NCBI RefSeq assembly: GCF_000702945.1
Contig: NZ_JNLE01000003.1
Span: 4,201,501-4,265,500 of the forward strand
DNA length: 64,000 bases
Reading direction: 5' to 3'
Source: Clostridium sp. KNHs205
GTDB taxonomy: Bacteria > Bacillota > Clostridia > Lachnospirales > Lachnospiraceae
Below, one piece after another: positions 1-9,105 of the stretch (position 1 is its first letter; the number at the start of each line of letters is the position of its first letter). The notes beneath the pieces were generated by a model. It was given only the letters and a program-made list of their open reading frames with translations, searched no databases and had not been told where the DNA came from. Position numbers and translations under genes: made by a program.

Positions 1-827
1 AAATATTCTGCCTGCATTGGATGGGTACAGTTTTCTTCCCAGGGCCTTCCCACCAAGCCAGTGGTAAAGTGAATAATAGCAGGATTTCTCTTAGCCTCAT
101 CAAGCTCCTCCTGCGTATAGAAGCTGTCTAAAAAATAGATATGTTTTATTGTCTTTGCTGTAAAGGAATATATATTTGCTGTGGCATTGAATCTTGGTGA
201 GATAATACGTTTCCTATTCCTGCAGACACCATTAATCGTTCCCTGATCGTGATGGGGAACATTGCCGTTATGTTTTCTAATGAAATTAATAAACTTTTTC
301 TCCAGACCTTCCTTACGCCAGCTGTTAAGATTAATCAGGATAGTTCCTGCATTCACATAATATTCATCAGGTTTCATTCCAATCTTTTTTAAAAAGAAGC
401 TGTCCACAGTGTCACGAACCCCGGCAACCAGATAGTCTTCCAGATCCACAGCCCAGAAATCCATCAGATTGTCACGGACTATGGTATCACAGTCAAGATA
501 AAGAATTCTGTTATAACTATCAGGAATAATAGAGGCCAGGAACAGTCTTGCATAAGAGGCAATGGATATCTTTCTGGAACCCATATTAAGCTCTAGTCCT
601 GTAACTGCTGCTGCCATGGACATAAAATGAATTTCTCTTTTAAATTCCTTTGCAATAGATTGAAGCTTTTCCTTATTTGGCTCCTTCATACCACAGTCCA
701 ATATAAATACTACGATTTCCGGAAAGTCTTTATTGGATTGAAACATTGACAGCATGGAAATACCCAGAAATTTCGTATAGCGATCATCTGCCGCATAGGC
801 AACACATAATTTTTGCTTTAGTTCCAT
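1..827 (-). CDS. Glycosyltransferase family 8 protein (3' end cut by window)
   Basis: About 275 residues are visible and the reading frame runs off the left edge, so the C-terminus is missing. The start ATG (825-827) follows a good ribosome site, GGAGG, about 7 bases upstream. The translation begins MELKQKLCVAYAADDRY and contains LYLDCDTIV, the DxD metal/nucleotide-sugar motif of GT8 galactosyl/glucosyltransferases, followed by an NAGTILINL block and HHDQGTINGV, both typical of the family. It probably transfers a hexose from a UDP-sugar in the cytoplasm. It is the last visible gene of the exopolysaccharide locus, 69 bp after the GT-C-like membrane protein. The acceptor cannot be told from sequence. 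Confidence 0.85.
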   Translation of the reverse strand, partial: MELKQKLCVAYAADDRYTKFLGISMLSMFQSNKDFPEIVVFILDCGMKEPNKEKLQSIAKEFKREIHFMSMAAAVTGLELNMGSRKISIASYARLFLASIIPDSYNRILYLDCDTIVRDNLMDFWAVDLEDYLVAGVRDTVDSFFLKKIGMKPDEYYVNAGTILINLNSWRKEGLEKKFINFIRKHNGNVPHHDQGTINGVCRNRKRIISPRFNATANIYSFTAKTIKHIYFLDSFYTQEELDEAKRNPAIIHFTTGLVGRPWEENCTHPMQAEY

Positions 828-896
828 CGTTTTATCCTCCCTGTAACCAACTGTATTCTATTTAGCATTCCACCCATTAGCCTTTATCTCTTCTGC

Positions 897-3200
897 TTAA
901 TCAGCCAGATAATCAACCTTCAGATTATATGGACTATAGGTATTCTGTTCCAAAATATAAGCTACATAAATATCATCTTCATAGTAGATTTTAAAATTCC
1001 TGGGATATATCTGCAATATTTTCTGTGCCCAGTAAAATGCCTGTGACTCTATAACCGCACGTTGAAAATAATAGTCCTGAGCATCTCCAAAAAATGTAAA
1101 ATCCATTGCCGCATATTTTAAATCCACATTAACCGGTCCGTAGGTATAATCCTGTAACACCTTTTTTTCAATGAAAAAGAAAACATATTCAGTGGGAAAG
1201 GTAAATTCCTCACTATTCCCATTGACCATATCCATAAATTCTGATAACTCCGTATGGTAGCCGTAATCCAAAATATCATAATATTCATCAGTGGGCGAAA
1301 CAACGGTATAGGTATTTCTTTCGTAAGATTTCTTAATATGACGTAGCAGATACTCTGATTCATTATAATAAGCCTGGTTAACATCAAAAAAGGAATGATA
1401 CCAGCCCATCTCTACAATCATGATTGCTGCAACTCCGCAAAAAACAGCAGAAAGTCCCTTTAAGGCAAATTGATAATGCCGGTTTTTCCAAAAGCCAAGA
1501 ATCCGGAAAGCAAAATCAACCGGCAGCATAAAAATGAGACCAATGAAGGGTTCTGCAAAGGTTGAGGCTCTGGCTGCGGCAATTAACTCAATAAATCCCA
1601 GCTCTTCTGCTGCTCCGACAATACATAACACTATCATATTAAGTATGATCGCTATGTACACATGCCCGACGTTTCTGGTCTGCTTTCTGAATAGCATTAT
1701 AACCGCACAGAGAAAGCCGCTGAATATACTATAAAACATTAACCGGGTAGCACTGGCTCCAAACATTGCAAGCAATCCGAAGTTGAACATTGCATTATAG
1801 AAATACCTCACTATCTCAACAGCCGACATGGCAGAATAGTCTACATGAATCTTTTTATCCTTACCGCCGTTTTCTTCCGTTTTGGTTTCTGAACCATTTT
1901 CACCTGTTGTATTATTTCCCTTACCCTGTGCTTCTTCTAACCTCTGCTGATAATCCGAACCTTTTCCATTCCATTCCTCATCTGCAATAACACTTGTTGC
2001 CCATGCCATGGATTCCTGAAAAGGTATACCTTTAGCCAGACAAGCGGCAAAGGGCATTACTGCAATAACAGCTCCCATAATACCGCTGAACAAAAGCGGT
2101 ATAAAATATTGCTTTTTAAACACTCGTGGAATAAAGGCAATGCCCGTTGCTAATACCAGAAATACAGCTGCAATTGCGGTATAAAAATGATAAGCTATAA
2201 CAAGCGCTACGCATAAAATTAAAAGGCAGGCATCGGAATCAATATACCTTCTGTTGATATAAGCGTTTATACGAAAGAACCTGCGTATCCGTGAATCTTT
2301 TTCCAGTAGGAGCTTCTGCCTGTCCTTACGCAGATACCGTATCATAAAATAAGCCACACCGATTACAGTGTACATTCCCGCCTCCTGGGGCAGAGAGGCA
2401 GCATAACGGCCCTGATTCAGCATAAAACTGATAAAAAGAACCACTGTTATGGGCGTATATTTACCATAAAAAATTTCCTTCGCTAATAAATACAAACCAA
2501 TCATCATCAGAACGGTCTGATAAGCACCGGCATACAACAGTATTTCCCTTAGATTTAAATCAAAGATTATACGGATGATATATACCATGGCATGCATACC
2601 AAAGGGATAGATACCGTCTGAAAATAAAGTCCCTTGCTCCAGGTCATAAATCCAGGATTGATGTATGGGGATATCTGAAAACTGATAGCAATGATAACGT
2701 AAAACATTATATGTCAGAAACCAGATATTATAAATTACCAGGGATATTAAAAGTCCTGCTTCCAGCCAGTTTTTTCTTAAAGTTTTCCAGATTGGCATCT
2801 GAAGAATTGATCTTTTTAAGGCTTTCACCAGTGCTTTAAACTCCTGTACCGTAAATCGAATAAACCTTTCTTCTTTGTAGGCATCCCAGAAAGCATCCGT
2901 TACTTCTTTACACTGTTTAAAAAATCTTTTATCCGAGTAATTCCATAAAATCAGGAGATAGACCAGCAGATTACCTGCAATTATGTTATAGCGGTTACAA
3001 ATATCCAAAAATCCAAGGAGCAGTACCAGATTAATCTGTAATGCAGCTTGTGTCAGCACACAGAACCAAAACCGGAAGCCATAACTCTTGTTTTTAAGAT
3101 ACTTTCTCCAAACAAAGAGCGGTATCAGAAAATCCCTTGCAATACAGCTTAATAATACTAATATCATGGATAACACATAGGCACTCGTATCAACAATCAT
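897..3200 (-). CDS. Large polytopic membrane protein, GT-C-like (polysaccharide locus)
   Basis: About 767 residues with roughly a dozen hydrophobic segments from residue 5 to residue 600, then a soluble C-terminal part of about 160 residues. The first extracytoplasmic loop (around residue 175) carries SDIPIHQSWI, resembling the acidic loop motif of GT-C polyprenyl-phosphate-sugar-dependent glycosyltransferases. Residues 407-452 are a Gly/Asn/Glu/Lys-rich low-complexity loop that looks like an insertion. I prefer the ATG at 3200 because AGAGGTGA lies 6 bases upstream. An in-frame GTG at 3209 overlaps that ribosome site. It sits between the flippase and the GT8 gene, so it may glycosylate the repeat unit outside the cell or act as a polymerase. 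The GT-C assignment is inferred from architecture, not from a firm family match. Confidence 0.6.
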   Translation of the reverse strand: MIVDTSAYVLSMILVLLSCIARDFLIPLFVWRKYLKNKSYGFRFWFCVLTQAALQINLVLLLGFLDICNRYNIIAGNLLVYLLILWNYSDKRFFKQCKEVTDAFWDAYKEERFIRFTVQEFKALVKALKRSILQMPIWKTLRKNWLEAGLLISLVIYNIWFLTYNVLRYHCYQFSDIPIHQSWIYDLEQGTLFSDGIYPFGMHAMVYIIRIIFDLNLREILLYAGAYQTVLMMIGLYLLAKEIFYGKYTPITVVLFISFMLNQGRYAASLPQEAGMYTVIGVAYFMIRYLRKDRQKLLLEKDSRIRRFFRINAYINRRYIDSDACLLILCVALVIAYHFYTAIAAVFLVLATGIAFIPRVFKKQYFIPLLFSGIMGAVIAVMPFAACLAKGIPFQESMAWATSVIADEEWNGKGSDYQQRLEEAQGKGNNTTGENGSETKTEENGGKDKKIHVDYSAMSAVEIVRYFYNAMFNFGLLAMFGASATRLMFYSIFSGFLCAVIMLFRKQTRNVGHVYIAIILNMIVLCIVGAAEELGFIELIAAARASTFAEPFIGLIFMLPVDFAFRILGFWKNRHYQFALKGLSAVFCGVAAIMIVEMGWYHSFFDVNQAYYNESEYLLRHIKKSYERNTYTVVSPTDEYYDILDYGYHTELSEFMDMVNGNSEEFTFPTEYVFFFIEKKVLQDYTYGPVNVDLKYAAMDFTFFGDAQDYYFQRAVIESQAFYWAQKILQIYPRNFKIYYEDDIYVAYILEQNTYSPYNLKVDYLAD

Positions 3201-3320
3201 GATTCTCACCTCTTTTCCCGTCTGTATAGCTATATACTTATAGTTTTATCCTCTTTACAGTAGTAATAACCTGAATATGTTTTAACATAATAATGATGTA
3301 AACTTAGATATGTTATAACT

Positions 3321-3440
3321 TTGAATATGCTCTTACCTTAAATATGCAATAATCTTAAATATGCTCTTACCTTAAATATGCAATAATCTTAAATATGCTC
3401 TTACCTCAGGTATGCAATAATCTTAAATATGCTCTTTACC
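3321..3440. repeat. 34-bp tandem repeat, about 3.5 copies
   Basis: Three full copies of a 34-bp unit (3321-3354, 3355-3388, 3389-3422) are followed by a partial copy (3423-3440). Each unit holds two ATATGC half-units, AAATATGCTCTTACC and AAATATGCAATAATC. Copies 1 and 2 differ at one base and copy 3 at a few bases near its middle. The array fills the gap between the flippase stop codon and the next gene, so it would be transcribed inside the operon. There are no CRISPR-like spacers. Confidence 0.9.
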
Positions 3441-3443
3441 AAT

Positions 3444-4889
3444 TTACTGCTTAAAACTTTTAACAATATCTCCAACACTTCGGAATTCTTTTTTTATACC
3501 AATTAAATATATTCCACAACTGGTAAGATAAACTGCTCCACCAACTAGTACCTGCAGAAGCAGCTTAGGGAAAGGTTCTATTGACAAAGCAGTCAGAGGA
3601 TAAACAGCAGCAAACTCCAGCAAGCCACAAAGCATAAAGGGAAGCAGTGCTTGAAACAGCTGACGGAATTTATATACATCCCTTATATGGATAATCTGAT
3701 AGGCACATACCATAAGCTCAGCTCCAAAGGTACCAATAACTGCACCTGAAGCACCATAGAAAGGTATTAAAATCAGATTCAGTACTATATTTGTTACTGC
3801 TCCCAGGGATACTGACCATATATAGACATGCTCTCTGCGAAAAGGAATCAGGTACTGGGTCTGTACTACATTTACCACACTCATGGGAATCATGACCATG
3901 GCCAGTTCCATGGTTAGCAGAATTGTCGGTGTATATTCCTCACCGAAAAACCATGGTACGAAGCTGGGAGCAACACCTGCTATCCCAAAGCAAAGAGCAC
4001 AGCATATAAAACTATTGAACCGGATGGAATTACGCATCTTCTGCACCCCTTCTTCCTTCCGGTTGTTCGCTACCAGATTAGATATTCTGGGGAGCATAAC
4101 CGTATCCAGTGCAGATAAGATACCCTTTGGAAGATTGATGATATTCTCCGCAAAAGCATAAAAAGCCACCACTGTGGTGCTCTTAACGATAATCCCAAGC
4201 ATTATTTTATCCAGCCAATTATAGATACTTAATGCAAAAAGCGGAATAAAGAGCTTCGCATTTGGTACCATATGGCAGGTGATATCTTCCCGCTTAAGCG
4301 GAACCCATTTAACCTGCCGAAACATAAAAGGAAGCAGCTGAACCTGCTCTAACATAAAGCAGGCAGACATAACACCTGTATAGATCCATAAATCCTTTTC
4401 TGAATGTACAAAAGCATAAACACCAGCAATGATCAGTGTTCTGGACACCAGACTCCTGATTGTTGTTATACGAAATTTTTCCATACCGTAGAAAAACCAG
4501 CTGACGTCAAATAATATGGACGCTACATAGATAAGCTGCATAAAGTACACCCTGCGGTCTTCTTTAAAAACCGTAAATACCAGCAGAACAAATATAAGAA
4601 TCGAAATAACTGAGGTGCATAATTGCAGGATATAAATCCCCCAAAATACCCGGCTTCTCTCCTCTATGTTTTCTCTGCAGGCAGCTATACTCCGGTTGCC
4701 GTAATTATCAAGCCCAAGCTTTCCAAACATAATGAAATAACAGGCAATTGTACTTGAAAAGGTGTAGACGCCCACCTGCTCCGCTCCCAGTACCCGGGCT
4801 ACATAAGGCGTAACTACCAGGGGAAGTATACAAATTGACAAACGGTATATAACGTTGTATACATAATTTTTTTTAATATCAGAACCCAT
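3444..4889 (-). CDS. Wzx-type oligosaccharide flippase (MOP superfamily)
   Basis: A protein of 481 residues with about 12-14 hydrophobic helices, starting MGSDIKKNYVYNVIYRLSIC. The N-terminus matches the polysaccharide-biosynthesis/Wzx family: the conserved PYVARVLGAEQVGVY stretch after the first helix, then a YGNRSIA block. It should move undecaprenyl-diphosphate-linked repeat units across the membrane. It lies 95 bp downstream of the GT2-LRR gene, in the same direction as the rest of the locus. Its presence together with PelG is notable. PelG is also a MOP-like protein, so the locus carries two export-type membrane proteins and possibly makes two polymers or one decorated polymer. Confidence 0.9.
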   Translation of the reverse strand: MGSDIKKNYVYNVIYRLSICILPLVVTPYVARVLGAEQVGVYTFSSTIACYFIMFGKLGLDNYGNRSIAACRENIEERSRVFWGIYILQLCTSVISILIFVLLVFTVFKEDRRVYFMQLIYVASILFDVSWFFYGMEKFRITTIRSLVSRTLIIAGVYAFVHSEKDLWIYTGVMSACFMLEQVQLLPFMFRQVKWVPLKREDITCHMVPNAKLFIPLFALSIYNWLDKIMLGIIVKSTTVVAFYAFAENIINLPKGILSALDTVMLPRISNLVANNRKEEGVQKMRNSIRFNSFICCALCFGIAGVAPSFVPWFFGEEYTPTILLTMELAMVMIPMSVVNVVQTQYLIPFRREHVYIWSVSLGAVTNIVLNLILIPFYGASGAVIGTFGAELMVCAYQIIHIRDVYKFRQLFQALLPFMLCGLLEFAAVYPLTALSIEPFPKLLLQVLVGGAVYLTSCGIYLIGIKKEFRSVGDIVKSFKQ

Positions 4890-4984
4890 ACTTTTGTTCC
4901 TTTAGCTCCCATATATGCCGCATCTGCTTCAGATGTGGCACTGTGATAAATCAGAGTGCGAATGATATCTTCCAATCCTTCACA

Positions 4985-6958
4985 TTACCACTCAGAAACG
5001 GCCTCTCTGTCCTCATTCTCTTGTATCCGAACCTCTGTATGTTTATCAAAGGCTGTAGGTGAAATGGCGATATCTCCTGTTAATATTATTGCTCTTTCAA
5101 GAGCAGTGCATTTAGCAAATGCCTGATGATTTATGGAAAGTACCTTTTTGGGTATTTTGACCAGTTTAAGACTGGCACAGCCGTAAAAGGTACGCTCATA
5201 TATACGTTCAATCTGATTTGGCAATTGAAAATAGGCTAATGCTTCGCAGCCTGTAAATACTCCGCTTCCCATGTATTTCAGCGTATCAATATGGGGAAAG
5301 GCTGCTGTTTCCAGACGTTTGCAATATGCAAAGGCATAACTGTCAATCGTCACCACCTTACCTGTCAACAGGATTTTCTGCAGTTTAACACATCCCATAA
5401 ATGCACCGGCCTCCACAATTTCAAGCATACTGTCAGCTCCAAATTCCACTGCTAAAAGACTTGAACAGCCAGCGAAAGTATACCTGTGAAGCTTAACAAT
5501 TGCTGAAGGAAATACATTTGTGGATTTCTCTATACCGTCATGCATATAGGTAAACAGCAATTGTCTTAAGGAGCTGCACTCTGCAAAAGCTCCTTGTCCT
5601 ATGCTTACAAGACCTGAGGTCAGACTTATGGTTTCCAGGGAACTACAGCCGGCAAAAGCATATGCACCGATTTTACCCAGCCGGCTTCCTTCTTTCAATA
5701 TAACATGACGCAGCTTCTTGCAATTTTGAAATGCATGTGCCTGAATCTCCAAAACAGTATTGGGAATCTCAACTGAAACCAGCTGGTTACAGCCATAAAA
5801 CATGCTTTTTTTAACAACTGTTACATATTCCGGAATTACGATACTTGTAAGTTTGCGATCAAATACAAAATCAAGAGATTTCTTTTCATTATAACGCCTG
5901 GCAGAGGGGAACTGAATTGGTGCTTGCTCTTCTTCATTTTTTTCTTCTTCTGCTTCAACCATTTTTAAGGCTTTTATTTTCCCAAGCTTTCCTTTTCGAA
6001 TAAGGTTTATATCCCTGGCAAGGAACCTTTCGCTTAAAATTAAAGAACAGGCCCTCCTTAACCACTTAAGTACATATTTCATCAGTTTACCAAGGGCCTG
6101 AAACAGTAAATAAAACATACTGCCAGGTGTCTTTAAGCAATACATGATAATATATCCGAAATAATTCAGCCACAGGTAATTTGTTTTTGCCAGATGAATC
6201 ATCCGCAAATAAAAAATCTGCATCATTTGTTTATTTACCAAAAAGAAATCCATATATTTATACAGAATCTTCTGACCGTCTCTGAAGTTATTTAAGTCAT
6301 ACAATTCTTCTTCAGGTGTTATGGAGCACTCACAAAGAGATACCGGTGTAATCATTACCTTATAATTCTTTATAAGCCTCAGCAGCATATCTCCATCGCA
6401 AAAGTTCTCAAATCCTCCGTCGAAACCACCTGCCTCCCTTACTGCCTGCGTCCGATATATTACCTGAGCTGACATTTTGGCAGGATTGTCAAGCACCCAT
6501 TTATCGGAGTTAAAGGCAGTATTTCCAAGCAGTGGTTCCACTACTATGTGCTGCTTTCTTTTATCAATAAGTACACCATCACTGCAGGAAGCAGCTACGT
6601 TCCCATTACTTTTAAGCTGCTCTATTTGAAGCAAGGCTTTGGTAGAATCCCATGCATCGTTACTTCTTAGAAATGCAATATATTCCCCTTCTGCCTTATG
6701 AAGGATATAATTTCTTATCTCTGCCAGCGAAAGCAACTGATCCATTTGCAGATATTCCACACCAGCATATGCTGACAGATCTTCCTGTAAGCCAAGGCTG
6801 TATATACTATTGGGTTCATTGGCATCAACAACCAGAATTTTAATAGGTGTATATATTTGATTCAGAATACTGTTTAAAGCATGTAAGATACTAAGAGAAG
6901 TATTCCTTCTGGCTATGATCACAACATTCAATACTGCTTTTTCCAAACTTAAGACCAT
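4985..6958 (-). CDS. GT2 glycosyltransferase fused to BspA-type leucine-rich repeats
   Basis: A 657-residue fusion. Residues 1-230 are a GT-A family 2 glycosyltransferase: VVIIARRNTSLSILHALNSI at the start, ILVVDANEP, GEYIAFLRSNDAWD as the metal-binding region, then a GGFDGGFENFCDGDMLLRL acceptor-side block. Residues 230-350 are a mixed linker with hydrophobic and Glu/Lys-rich parts. Residues 365-640 hold about ten LRR_5 (BspA-type) repeats of about 23-25 residues, with the recurring pattern AFxxCxxLxxIxLP. No signal peptide is visible, so the repeats should be cytoplasmic, whereas BspA repeats are usually secreted. It is tightly packed behind the DUF4832 gene (7 bp). The LRR part may bind partner enzymes, but this is inferred. 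Confidence 0.85.
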   Translation of the reverse strand: MVLSLEKAVLNVVIIARRNTSLSILHALNSILNQIYTPIKILVVDANEPNSIYSLGLQEDLSAYAGVEYLQMDQLLSLAEIRNYILHKAEGEYIAFLRSNDAWDSTKALLQIEQLKSNGNVAASCSDGVLIDKRKQHIVVEPLLGNTAFNSDKWVLDNPAKMSAQVIYRTQAVREAGGFDGGFENFCDGDMLLRLIKNYKVMITPVSLCECSITPEEELYDLNNFRDGQKILYKYMDFFLVNKQMMQIFYLRMIHLAKTNYLWLNYFGYIIMYCLKTPGSMFYLLFQALGKLMKYVLKWLRRACSLILSERFLARDINLIRKGKLGKIKALKMVEAEEEKNEEEQAPIQFPSARRYNEKKSLDFVFDRKLTSIVIPEYVTVVKKSMFYGCNQLVSVEIPNTVLEIQAHAFQNCKKLRHVILKEGSRLGKIGAYAFAGCSSLETISLTSGLVSIGQGAFAECSSLRQLLFTYMHDGIEKSTNVFPSAIVKLHRYTFAGCSSLLAVEFGADSMLEIVEAGAFMGCVKLQKILLTGKVVTIDSYAFAYCKRLETAAFPHIDTLKYMGSGVFTGCEALAYFQLPNQIERIYERTFYGCASLKLVKIPKKVLSINHQAFAKCTALERAIILTGDIAISPTAFDKHTEVRIQENEDREAVSEW

Positions 6959-6965
6959 ACCTTTC

Positions 6966-8345
6966 TCACAACCTGTTTCCTTTACCCAAACTTAAATTTC
7001 CTAATCTATATACTCCCGTATGATCCGGTGCCGAGAAGGTATTATCCAGCTTTATAACCTGTTCAGAACGAGGATCATATACACTTAATCCCAGAACATA
7101 GGTATTCTGATCCCATTCCTCAGCAGAAAGTATACTTGTAAACTCTACTTTTTCATTCGGCATCCACCTGCTGGTATCTGTATCAACCGGATACTCATAA
7201 ACCTTCGTGTAGGAGGCAGTTCGAACAATTATTTTTACATCAAATCTGTGATAACAGGGAGCAAATCCCAGGTTACGAATTTTTATGGTTACCTTCAGGC
7301 TGCTGCTCTTATCAGCTGACAGGGAAACATTTACTTCCTCTATGCTGAACCTGTACCCAATATGAGCTTCAATAAATTCATAAGCCGACTTCTTCTTCCA
7401 TAAGGCACCGTCAGATTCAGACAGACTTCTTTTCCATTTATCAAGGACTTTCTCATCATACTCACTATGCAGATAAGAAACTCTCATCTTTTTCAGAGTC
7501 TCTAACGCTGGCAGCACATCGTTATATGGACACTCATTGATAACCTCTCCCCCGTTAGGAACATATCTGTTAAGTTTGTATTGAAATTCAAGCTCATCGT
7601 CCCTTACCCATTTATCACCATATGTTTTGGACTCCAAAGCACTTATACTTCCATAAGTTCCGAAATCTGCATCCGATGCCATAATTCCATCATTGTAAAG
7701 AGAAAACCTGGCTTTTTGAATACCGGTAAAAGCTGTATCGCTGTCAAGTGGCTGATATGTCTGAAATATCATACGCCAGAAGCTGGGACAACGCAAAGCT
7801 ATATAGGTTTTTTCACCGGAACATTCATAGAGCTGCTTTGCCAGGCGTGTCATATTCCTCTCACTAAGATAACGGGAACTGTGCATCTCCCCCCAGCTGC
7901 CTATAAAAAGTCCCTGCAATATATAGATGGAAGCTGTATAACTTATAAGAAGAGGTGAAAGCTGATCCATATGCCCAAGTATTACGGCGATATCTTTGGG
8001 TTCATTTAAAACGCCTTTTCCCTCAAGGTCATAAACAAAACGTACTATCATCTGCTTTTTGTGTTTACTGAAATGCTCAAAAATTCTCTTTATTATGTTT
8101 AATGCCTCATCTGACAATGATTCTTCATTATATGGAAGAAGATTTATTTCCACAAGGCACAACTGCTGGTTTATATCCGGAAGAACCTTCTCTATAGGAA
8201 TCCCATCCGGCTGAAGCTGGTCACAGTCAGCTGTAAACCGATAAATTCTGTACATTCCGCAGTAGGGATTATACAGAGCTTCTGCCTTTTGTGTTCCAGG
8301 CAGAGGCATCCACTTAAATTTCTTTTCAACACCTTTTCTCAGCAT
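6966..8345 (-). CDS. DUF4874/DUF4832-type protein of the polysaccharide locus
   Basis: 459 residues. The N-terminal half resembles DUF4874, a TIM-barrel-like domain (NPYCGMYRIYRF near residue 26, then MIVRFVYDLEGKG, then GLFIGSWGEMHSSRYL). The C-terminal half (from about residue 340) is an immunoglobulin-like beta domain typical of DUF4832 (SLKVTIKIRNLGFAPCYHRF). Members are thought to be glycoside-hydrolase-like, but no activity is established and I do not assign one. No signal peptide or membrane helix is visible, unusual for a barrel expected to act on extracellular sugar. The gene lies 10 bp after the GT2 gene and 7 bp before the GT2-LRR gene, so it is translated with the transferases. 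Confidence 0.7.
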   Translation of the reverse strand: MLRKGVEKKFKWMPLPGTQKAEALYNPYCGMYRIYRFTADCDQLQPDGIPIEKVLPDINQQLCLVEINLLPYNEESLSDEALNIIKRIFEHFSKHKKQMIVRFVYDLEGKGVLNEPKDIAVILGHMDQLSPLLISYTASIYILQGLFIGSWGEMHSSRYLSERNMTRLAKQLYECSGEKTYIALRCPSFWRMIFQTYQPLDSDTAFTGIQKARFSLYNDGIMASDADFGTYGSISALESKTYGDKWVRDDELEFQYKLNRYVPNGGEVINECPYNDVLPALETLKKMRVSYLHSEYDEKVLDKWKRSLSESDGALWKKKSAYEFIEAHIGYRFSIEEVNVSLSADKSSSLKVTIKIRNLGFAPCYHRFDVKIIVRTASYTKVYEYPVDTDTSRWMPNEKVEFTSILSAEEWDQNTYVLGLSVYDPRSEQVIKLDNTFSAPDHTGVYRLGNLSLGKGNRL

Positions 8346-8355
8346 AAGAAGTCCC

Positions 8356-9105
8356 TCATGACAATTTCTGTAATCCGCTTTTGATCCTTTTTACAACTGT
8401 CCAGATACTAAGCGGCATTATCATCATGTATATCATCTGTTTAAGCAGACCTGTATGCATACTTACACCTGCTGTTCTTTCATGCATAACAGATGCTGTC
8501 TCCTCAACCTTAAAGCCTAATAAGAGCATTTGAATAATCATATTGGCATCTGGGTAGAAATAATCGAAATTTCCATATTTCGAGTAATATGTAAATGTTC
8601 TCTTATTTAAACCCTGTAATCCTGACGTGGGGTCAGTAATTGTTTTACCGGTTAATTTTTTTATCAGCCAGGAAAACATACCGAGGGAGATTTTCTTAAT
8701 CCCCGATATCTTAAAGGATTGGCTGCCTTCGACAAAACGGGAGCCAATAACGATATCCGGCAGGCTGCCCTCGGCATCCGGTGTCGTCAGGCATTGATAA
8801 ATGTGGGCAATATTCGAGATATTATGCTGACCGTCTGCATCTATTTGTATGACATATTCATAACCTCGTCGGACGGCGTATTTATAACCTACCTGCAGGG
8901 CGGAACCATAACCAAGATTAAATACATGGGTAACTACAGAAACACTGTAGGTTTTGGCAATAAATCCGGTCTGGTCTTTGGAGGCGTCATTGACTACCAG
9001 GATATCTGCAAAACTTCTTATCTCCGGTTTACAAAGATTATTAAATAAAGCTGCCATATTTGCTTCTTCGTTAAATGCAGGAACAATTATCAATACTTTA
9101 TTCAT
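8356..9105 (-). CDS. GT2 glycosyltransferase, DPM1/polyprenyl-phosphate type
   Basis: 249 residues with the classic GT2 order: LIIVPAFNEEANM at the N-terminus, ILVVNDASKDQT, then YVIQIDADGQH with the DxD motif, then GSRFVEG. A C-terminal hydrophobic stretch (around residues 215-240) may attach it to the membrane. It resembles dolichyl/undecaprenyl-phosphate mannosyl- or glucosyltransferases, so it could load a sugar onto polyprenyl phosphate for the GT-C-like protein further down the locus. Its ATG overlaps the stop of the GT4 gene by 4 bp (ATGA), indicating translational coupling. The donor sugar is not predictable. Confidence 0.88.
   Translation of the reverse strand: MNKVLIIVPAFNEEANMAALFNNLCKPEIRSFADILVVNDASKDQTGFIAKTYSVSVVTHVFNLGYGSALQVGYKYAVRRGYEYVIQIDADGQHNISNIAHIYQCLTTPDAEGSLPDIVIGSRFVEGSQSFKISGIKKISLGMFSWLIKKLTGKTITDPTSGLQGLNKRTFTYYSKYGNFDYFYPDANMIIQMLLLGFKVEETASVMHERTAGVSMHTGLLKQMIYMMIMPLSIWTVVKRIKSGLQKLS

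Noticed and set aside
3321..3440. CRISPR array
   Set aside because: The repeats are directly adjacent with no spacers and there are no cas genes. The same holds for the arrays at 26915 and 56814.
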